Shown piece after piece: positions 12,438 through 17,183 of a stretch of 17,183 nucleotides of DNA. Position 1 is the stretch's first letter. The number at the start of each line of letters is the position of its first letter. The stretch is from JBGOTP01 sp041476545 (GTDB taxonomy: Bacteria > Acidobacteriota > Vicinamibacteria > Vicinamibacterales > CAVVIG01): assembly GCA_041476545.1 (NCBI GenBank), contig JBGOTP010000067.1:1-17183 (forward strand), given 5' to 3'. The translations under genes were made by a program, and so were the position numbers. The notes under the pieces were generated by a model. It was given only the letters and a program-made list of their open reading frames with translations, did no database searches and was not told where the DNA came from.

Positions 12438-14286
12438 CACCGACGCCCTCGATCAACGCGTCCTTGTCTGTGATGGCGCGATGGGGACGATGCTGTACGG
12501 CAAGGGCGTCTTCATCAACAAGAGCTTTGACGCGCTGAACCTGACGCAGCCGGGCCTGGTTGCGAGCGTGCACGCGGAGTACGTTCGCGCCGGCGCCGAC
12601 ATCATCGAGACCAATACGTTCGGCGCGAACCGCATCAAGCTCGGGTCGTTCGGTCTGGCCGATCGCCTCCGCGAGGTCAACATCGAGGGCGCGCGGATTG
12701 CGCGTCGCGCCGCCGCGGACCAGGCCTACGTCGCCGGCGCGATCGGTCCGCTCGGGCTTCGCATCGAGCCCTGGGGCAAGACCGGCGTCGACGAGGCGCG
12801 CGAGTACTTTCGCGAGCAGGCACGGGCCCTCCTCGACGGGGGCGTCGATCTCTTCATCCTCGAGACGTTCCGCGATCTGAACGAGATCGGCGCCGCGATT
12901 GACGCCGTGCGCTCGGTGTCCGATCTGCCGATCATCGCGCAGATGACAACCGAAGAGGACGGCGACACGCTCGATGGCACGCCGCCCGAGCGTTTCGCGC
13001 CAGAACTCGAACGACGGGGCGCGACCATCATCGGCGTCAATTGTGCCGTGGGGCCTGCGCCCATGCTCGACACCATCGAGCGCATGGAAGCGGTCACCAG
13101 GATCCGTCTGTCGGCGCAGCCCAACGCGGGGAAGCCGCGCGACGTGGAAGGGCGCAACATCTATCTGTGTTCGCCGGAGTACATGGCGTCCTACGCCCGC
13201 CGTTTCGTCCTGCACAACGTGCGGGTGGTCGGTGGCTGCTGCGGGACGACCCCCGAACACATCCGGCAGATGAAGGCCGCCGTGCGGGCGCTTGCACCGG
13301 CCGCGGCCGGGCCGGTCAACCCCGCGAACCTCGTGAACCCCGTGAACCCCATGAACCCTGTTGGTTCCGTCGCGGAACCGACCCCGGTTCCGCGCGCGCA
13401 GAAGTCGCGGCTCGCCAGGCAGATGGCCCAGGGCGTATTCGTCCTCGGGGTCGAACTGCTGCCGCCCCGCGGATTCGACGCCGGGCCGATCATCGAGCGC
13501 GCCCGCGTCCTCAAGGCGCGAGGCGTCGACGTCGTGAACATCCCCGACAGCCTGCGTGCTGGCGCCCGGCTGAGCGCGCTCTCGCTGGCGGTGCTCATCG
13601 AGCAGCAGGCCCACATCGAAACGCTGCTGCACTATTCCTGCCGCGATCGCCACCTGCTCGGCATCCAGTCGGACCTGCTGGGTGCTCACGCGATGGGATT
13701 GCGCAACGTCCTTCTCATTACCGGGGATCCCGGCCGCGTTGGCGATTTTCCCGATGCCACGGCCGTCTTCGATGTCGACTCCATCGGGCTCACCAATGTG
13801 GTTTCCCGTCTCAACCGCGGCTACGATGTCGGGGGACAGGCCATCGGTGCCCCGACCGCCTTCCATCTCGGCGTGTCGGTGAACCCCGACGCGTCGGATC
13901 CAGACGAGGAGCTCCGGCGATTCGAGTACAAAGTGGATGCGGGCGCCGAGTTCATTGTCACCCGCCCCACCTTCGACCTTGCCGCGTTCGAGCGCTTCGT
14001 CAAACGCATGGAACCGGCGCGGTTACCGATCGTGGCTGGTGTGTTTCCTCTCGAAACCGTCAGGAACGCCGAATTCATGGCAAACGAAGTGCCAGGTGTG
14101 CGGATACCAGCGGAACTGATTGAGCGCATTCGCCGCGCTGGAGGTCACGACGCGGTGGCGGCCGAGGGTGTGTCAATTGCCAGGGAGATCGTGACAGGGC
14201 TGCGGGGTGGCGTGCAGGGTATTCAGGTGTCGACGGCGTCCGGCAACATTGAGACCGCGCTCGCTGTCCTTGATGGACTTCGCTGA
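12427..14286 (+). CDS. Bifunctional homocysteine S-methyltransferase / methylenetetrahydrofolate reductase
   Basis: A 619-residue fusion. Residues 1-290 are a homocysteine S-methyltransferase (PF02574): VLVCDGAMGTMLY, IIETNTFGANR, and the zinc cysteines in GVNCAVGP (Cys206) and GGCCGTTPEHIRQMK (Cys271, Cys272). Residues about 325-619 are a methylenetetrahydrofolate reductase (PF02219): FVLGVELLPPRGFD, LHYSCRDR, LLITGDPG, HLGVSVNPD, FIVTRPTFDLAAFERF, PIVAGVFPL, IQVSTASGN. Together they make 5-methyl-tetrahydrofolate and methionine. This is the arrangement of B. subtilis YitJ. The linker (297-311) is VNPANLVNPVNPMNP, coded by a 9-bp array. ATG 12427 has no ribosome binding site and lies in the octad array. 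Whether the methyl donor is S-methylmethionine, methyl-THF or another compound cannot be decided. No SAM-riboswitch pattern is visible upstream. Confidence 0.93.
   Translation: MTKFTDALDQRVLVCDGAMGTMLYGKGVFINKSFDALNLTQPGLVASVHAEYVRAGADIIETNTFGANRIKLGSFGLADRLREVNIEGARIARRAAADQAYVAGAIGPLGLRIEPWGKTGVDEAREYFREQARALLDGGVDLFILETFRDLNEIGAAIDAVRSVSDLPIIAQMTTEEDGDTLDGTPPERFAPELERRGATIIGVNCAVGPAPMLDTIERMEAVTRIRLSAQPNAGKPRDVEGRNIYLCSPEYMASYARRFVLHNVRVVGGCCGTTPEHIRQMKAAVRALAPAAAGPVNPANLVNPVNPMNPVGSVAEPTPVPRAQKSRLARQMAQGVFVLGVELLPPRGFDAGPIIERARVLKARGVDVVNIPDSLRAGARLSALSLAVLIEQQAHIETLLHYSCRDRHLLGIQSDLLGAHAMGLRNVLLITGDPGRVGDFPDATAVFDVDSIGLTNVVSRLNRGYDVGGQAIGAPTAFHLGVSVNPDASDPDEELRRFEYKVDAGAEFIVTRPTFDLAAFERFVKRMEPARLPIVAGVFPLETVRNAEFMANEVPGVRIPAELIERIRRAGGHDAVAAEGVSIAREIVTGLRGGVQGIQVSTASGNIETALAVLDGLR
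13315..13359 (+). repeat. 9-bp in-frame array in MetH/MetF linker, 5 units
   Basis: GTCAACCCC, GCGAACCTC, GTGAACCCC (twice), ATGAACCCT. Units are in frame and code Val-Asn-Pro-type tripeptides between the two catalytic domains. The unit matches the array at 2111-2164, 11 kb away. Confidence 0.95.
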
Positions 14287-14297
14287 GGGTCCAGAGG

Positions 14298-14303
14298 TAT
14301 AGT
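14298..14303 (+). promoter_or_regulatory. Possible -10 box for the PmtA-like operon
   Basis: TATAGT (5 of 6) lies 50 bp before ATG 14354, but no good -35 is spaced correctly. The 67-bp gap otherwise contains only the ribosome binding site GAGGG, seven bases before the ATG. Confidence 0.3.
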
Positions 14304-14353
14304 CGCACCGCTGCCTGTTCTGCTTGTGGCGCGAGCATTCCTGAGGGCTTCTG

Positions 14354-15055
14354 ATGTCGTTATTCGACTCGCCCGGTCCGGTTGAGCACGACGAGTTCTT
14401 CGGAGCGGACGCGGCGACCCGCGCACTGTCGGTCACCCGCGTCGAGACGGACTTTGTCAACGGGGTGTATCAGAAGATTGCGAAGGTGTACGACTACACC
14501 TTCGGGCCCACGCTGCACGCCGGCCGGCTGCAGGCGATTCAGCGCATGAGCATCGCCCCGGGTTCGAAAGTGCTCGAAGTGGGCGTGGGCACGGGCATCA
14601 ACGCCGCGCTCTATCCGAGGGATTGCACCGTGACCGGTATCGACCTCTCCAGCCGCATGCTGGAGAAGGCTCGTACCCGGCTCGATCGCAAAGGCATCCA
14701 CAACGTGCGGCTCATCGAGATGGACGCAACAAAACTCACGTTCCCGAGCGACAGCTTCGATATCGTCTACGCGCCGTACGTCATCAGCGTCGTACCCGAC
14801 CCGGTGGCTGTCGCGCGCGAGATGCACCGCGTCTGTCGTCCCGGCGGCCGCATCGTCGTGCTCAACCACTTCCGCAGCAAGAGCCGGGTTGGTGCCTGGC
14901 TCGAGCGGGCCATCGCGCCAGTCACGCCGTACCTCGGCTTCAAATCCGACCTCGACCTGCCGGCCTTCCTCGCGCAGGCCGACTTCGACCCGATCTCGAT
15001 CGAGAAGGTGAACGTGCCGCCGATCTGGTCCCTGGTTACCTGCATCAAGGAATGA
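14354..15055 (+). CDS. pmtA: PmtA-like phosphatidylethanolamine N-methyltransferase
   Basis: A 233-residue class I SAM-dependent methyltransferase. Motif I is VLEVGVGTG (about 73-81), followed by GIDLSSRMLEKA and a post-II block FDIVYAPYVISVVPDP, then RVCRPGGRIVVLNHF. The N-terminal phrase VYQKIAKVYDYTFGPTLHAGR and the SVVPDP and NHF blocks are those of Rhodobacter-type PmtA, which methylates phosphatidylethanolamine towards phosphatidylcholine using S-adenosylmethionine; related ubiquinone-type enzymes are the alternative. A 25-residue acidic N-terminus precedes the family start. ATG 14354 has GAGGG seven bases upstream. It is translationally coupled to the next gene by ATGA. A methionine-forming enzyme lies directly upstream, a fitting though unproven supply of the SAM precursor. 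Confidence 0.8.
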   Translation: MSLFDSPGPVEHDEFFGADAATRALSVTRVETDFVNGVYQKIAKVYDYTFGPTLHAGRLQAIQRMSIAPGSKVLEVGVGTGINAALYPRDCTVTGIDLSSRMLEKARTRLDRKGIHNVRLIEMDATKLTFPSDSFDIVYAPYVISVVPDPVAVAREMHRVCRPGGRIVVLNHFRSKSRVGAWLERAIAPVTPYLGFKSDLDLPAFLAQADFDPISIEKVNVPPIWSLVTCIKE

Positions 15056-16893
15056 TCAGTCGCCGGGTGTGGCCGGCCTTGGTGCTGGCGCTTTTCTGCC
15101 TGCCCCTGTTTCTCGGTCTCCGGAACAACGATCTGATTGGCGACGAGGCGGCGCATTCCTTCAGCGTCGATCGGATTCTCGAGACGGGCACGTGGCTCAT
15201 CCCCAAGCTCAGCCCCTTTCCCAATGTGGACTTCCTCGAGAAGCCGCCCCTGAAGTTCTGGATTGTCGCCGCCGGCATCCGCGCCGGCCTCCCGCACGAT
15301 GAGTTCGGACTCCGGTTCTGGGACGCGCTGTTTGCCAGCGCGGCATTTCTCTATCTGTTCGGCATCGGCCGCCGGCTTGCGGGGCCGTGGTGCGGAGCCG
15401 TGGCGGTCATGATTCTGTTCGTCCAAGGACCGCTGATGTCCATCCATGGCATTCGCACCAACAACATGGAGGCGGCGCTGCTCCTGTGCTATTGCGGCGG
15501 GTTCTACCACTACTTCGCGTGGGCGTCGGCCGGGGACCACAGCCGCCGCTTGTGGCATCCGATCGCCATCGCCTTGTACTTTTCGTTCGGCTTCATGATG
15601 AAGTTCGTCGCGGCCCTCTTTCTGCCGATGGTCCTGGGCCTGGCGAGTCTTCTCATCGGGACGTATCGCAAGCGCCTCGTCGAGGACTGGCGGATCTGGC
15701 TGAGTGCCGGCGCCGTGGCGCTCGTGCTGGCTGTGCCCTGGTACGTCTACGCGACCATTCGCTTTGGCACGGCCTTCTGGAACGTCATTTTCGGCGCGCA
15801 TGTCTATACGCGTTTCACTCTCTACCTCGACCCCGCACACGTGCATCCATGGAACTACTACTTCGTGGAGATGTCGCGGGCGCTGAGCTCGTCGAACACG
15901 GCCTGGCTCGTCATCGTGGGGGCCGTGCTGCTGGTGGCCGAGACCATCCGCCGCCGCTCGGCCGAAGGTCTCGTGGTCATCTTGTGGTTTGCCGTGCCGA
16001 TCGCCATCATTTCTTGTGGTTCCTCGAAGCTCGATCACTACGCACTCCCGTTTCTGCCGCCCGTGGGTCTGGCTGGAGGGTATTTCATCGGCATGATTGC
16101 GATGGCGGTCTCGCCGCGCGTCGATCGCGCGTTGGGTAGGGTCGGGCACTTCACCGAGTGGCGCAATTCCCGCCTGGCGACGTGGCTGAGTCTTCCGGCG
16201 CTGCGTGTCGCGTGTCTGGTGTTCGCCGTGCTGTCAATGGGCGTTCTGGTCTCGACGGTTGTCGCTGGGCCGCTGACCCTTCGCATCATTGATGGGTTCG
16301 TGTTTCGGAACCGCGATCTCCTGCGCCCCGGGTTGGTGTCCGCGGTGCTGTTCATCCTGGGAGGCTGGCCTCAGGGGATTGGCCGGCTCGGCATCCCGCT
16401 GCTGATCGTGACCGTCCTGCCGACGCCGGCGTATCGCGGGACGCTGGCGGACATCCAGTCGGGGACGCCGAACTTACGGCGCGTGCGGGATTGCGTCGTC
16501 CGCATTGGGGCGCAACCGGAACAGATGATGTCCGGGCCCCGCGGTCTGTACGTCGACATCGATGGCCCGGACTTCTTTCAGCCGTTCAATCACCAGTACA
16601 CGTACTACTTCCGTGGCGTGACCCCGTGGCATCGCCCGTCGCAGACCCCGCCGGAGCTGCTGCACCGGTTCTTCTTCGATCCGTCGGAGCAACGCCCCGT
16701 GCTGATGTCACCGAAGCGCTATCAAGCCTTGAGCGAGAGTTTTGCAGGGGAGCTCGACTTGCCCGGCGCACCGAGGGTGGCGGTATTTGAGCCGGCCGTC
16801 GTGCTCGTACTGTCGGGCGCCTATCGCGTGTGCAGTCCGGATTCACTGGCCGCCGCCGAGGCGGGTCCGTTGAACCGCGGCGAACCCCGTTGA
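15052..16893 (+). CDS. ArnT/PMT-like membrane glycosyltransferase (GT39/GT83 family)
   Basis: A 613-residue polytopic protein. The N-terminus has one membrane helix followed by the catalytic-type acidic pair in GDEAAH (Asp31, Glu32) and EKPPLKFW, the hallmarks of the ArnT/PMT group (PMT_2, PF13231), which transfer sugars from polyprenyl-phosphate donors to lipid or protein on the periplasmic side. About ten more helices follow to roughly residue 470, then a soluble C-terminal domain (from about 470 to 613). The substrate is unknown. ATG 15052 overlaps the methyltransferase stop, with AAGGA directly upstream. Much longer upstream continuation of this frame, back to 14623, is only an open shadow of the preceding gene. 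It ends in TGA overlapping a possible TTG start of the next gene. Confidence 0.88.
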   Translation: MISRRVWPALVLALFCLPLFLGLRNNDLIGDEAAHSFSVDRILETGTWLIPKLSPFPNVDFLEKPPLKFWIVAAGIRAGLPHDEFGLRFWDALFASAAFLYLFGIGRRLAGPWCGAVAVMILFVQGPLMSIHGIRTNNMEAALLLCYCGGFYHYFAWASAGDHSRRLWHPIAIALYFSFGFMMKFVAALFLPMVLGLASLLIGTYRKRLVEDWRIWLSAGAVALVLAVPWYVYATIRFGTAFWNVIFGAHVYTRFTLYLDPAHVHPWNYYFVEMSRALSSSNTAWLVIVGAVLLVAETIRRRSAEGLVVILWFAVPIAIISCGSSKLDHYALPFLPPVGLAGGYFIGMIAMAVSPRVDRALGRVGHFTEWRNSRLATWLSLPALRVACLVFAVLSMGVLVSTVVAGPLTLRIIDGFVFRNRDLLRPGLVSAVLFILGGWPQGIGRLGIPLLIVTVLPTPAYRGTLADIQSGTPNLRRVRDCVVRIGAQPEQMMSGPRGLYVDIDGPDFFQPFNHQYTYYFRGVTPWHRPSQTPPELLHRFFFDPSEQRPVLMSPKRYQALSESFAGELDLPGAPRVAVFEPAVVLVLSGAYRVCSPDSLAAAEAGPLNRGEPR

Positions 16894-16916
16894 ACGACGC
16901 CGAGTGGCGTTCAGAC

Positions 16917-17183
16917 ATGTCCATCTCCTCCTATCCGTGGCCTGCGTTGAACGGGAGCACCCCGCAGTGGACTGGCCACGGCTTTCTGGTCGCCGGCCAA
17001 CGGACGGGCGTGCTCACGTACAGCGGCGGCGACTCCGGCTGGTCGGCGTCGCTGACGCGCCTGCACGAGAACGCTGCCGGTACTAACCATCCCATCGACG
17101 AAATGTCGAAGGGCTGGGCGACGTCGGCGTTGCGGCGCTACGTCGCGGATCCCCAAGGCGTCCTGCTCGAAGTCGGGTGTTCG
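16917..17183 (+). CDS. Class I SAM-dependent methyltransferase, 5' part (window ends)
   Basis: Open to the window end with no stop: MSISSYPWPALNGSTPQWTG, then TGVLTYSGGDSGWSASLTRLHENAAGTNHPIDEMSKGWATSALRRY and, at the last residues, LLEVGCS, the beginning of methyltransferase motif I (LLEVGCSSG in relatives). The phrase HENAAG-HPID before motif I recalls methyltransferases found with polysaccharide and glycosyltransferase genes. The start could be ATG 16917 or TTG 16890, which overlaps the glycosyltransferase stop as TTGA. Substrate unknown; the rest of the gene lies outside. It is probably in the same operon as the two genes before it. Confidence 0.7.
   Translation, partial: MSISSYPWPALNGSTPQWTGHGFLVAGQRTGVLTYSGGDSGWSASLTRLHENAAGTNHPIDEMSKGWATSALRRYVADPQGVLLEVGCS

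Noticed and set aside
12364..13866. 500-codon minus-strand open frame
   Set aside because: Antisense shadow of the metH/metF fusion in high-GC DNA.
14767..16149. 460-codon minus-strand open frame
   Set aside because: Antisense to the PmtA-like methyltransferase and glycosyltransferase; composition is Arg/Asp/His-rich without domains.

Overview
The window is high-GC, gene-dense bacterial DNA with no RNA genes, insertion sequences or CRISPR arrays that I can see. Several traits together suggest an environmental Acidobacteriota, possibly of the Vicinamibacteria type: a BlaI/M56 pair, CarD, Rex, a LytS/LytT-type two-component pair, a glutaminyl cyclotransferase, a fused homocysteine methyltransferase/methylenetetrahydrofolate reductase, and many degenerate 7-9 bp tandem arrays at gene edges. 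That placement is inference; no marker gene is present to prove it.

Layout. 1-1678 (minus): an M56 sensor-type metallopeptidase (cut by the window edge) overlapped by its BlaI-type repressor, with a palindromic operator over the promoter. 1685-2982 (minus): a small secreted DUF4177-like protein and a DUF169 protein. 3190-3960 (plus): carD with promoter and terminator. 4027-4776 (plus): plsC. 4808-5938 (minus): a secreted protein with an Ig-like end. 5960-8210 (plus): rex, moaC and glutaminyl cyclotransferase, probably one operon. 8295-11140 (minus): sensor kinase, LytTR regulator and lepB, with the kinase broken by an in-frame amber codon. 11183-14286 (plus): an orphan NuoI-like ferredoxin subunit, a metallophosphoesterase and the MetH/MetF-type fusion. 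14354-17183 (plus): a PmtA-like phospholipid methyltransferase, an ArnT-like membrane glycosyltransferase and the start of another methyltransferase, linked by start/stop overlaps.

Two things stand out. First, the kinase has TAG in place of the expected Glu codon of its N box, while everything downstream stays in frame and conserved. Second, the window holds many short tandem arrays from several unrelated unit sequences. Arrays of 9 bp units lie in or against reading frames (MoaC N-terminus, cyclotransferase C-terminus, MetH/MetF linker, upstream of the DUF4177-like gene). Arrays of 7 or 8 bp units stay between genes but supply or touch start codons (plsC, metH/metF fusion). A further recurrent pattern is genes with a recognisable -10 box only a few bases before the start codon and no clear ribosome binding site (blaI, DUF169, rex, nuoI-like, kinase), which suggests leaderless or near-leaderless mRNAs.
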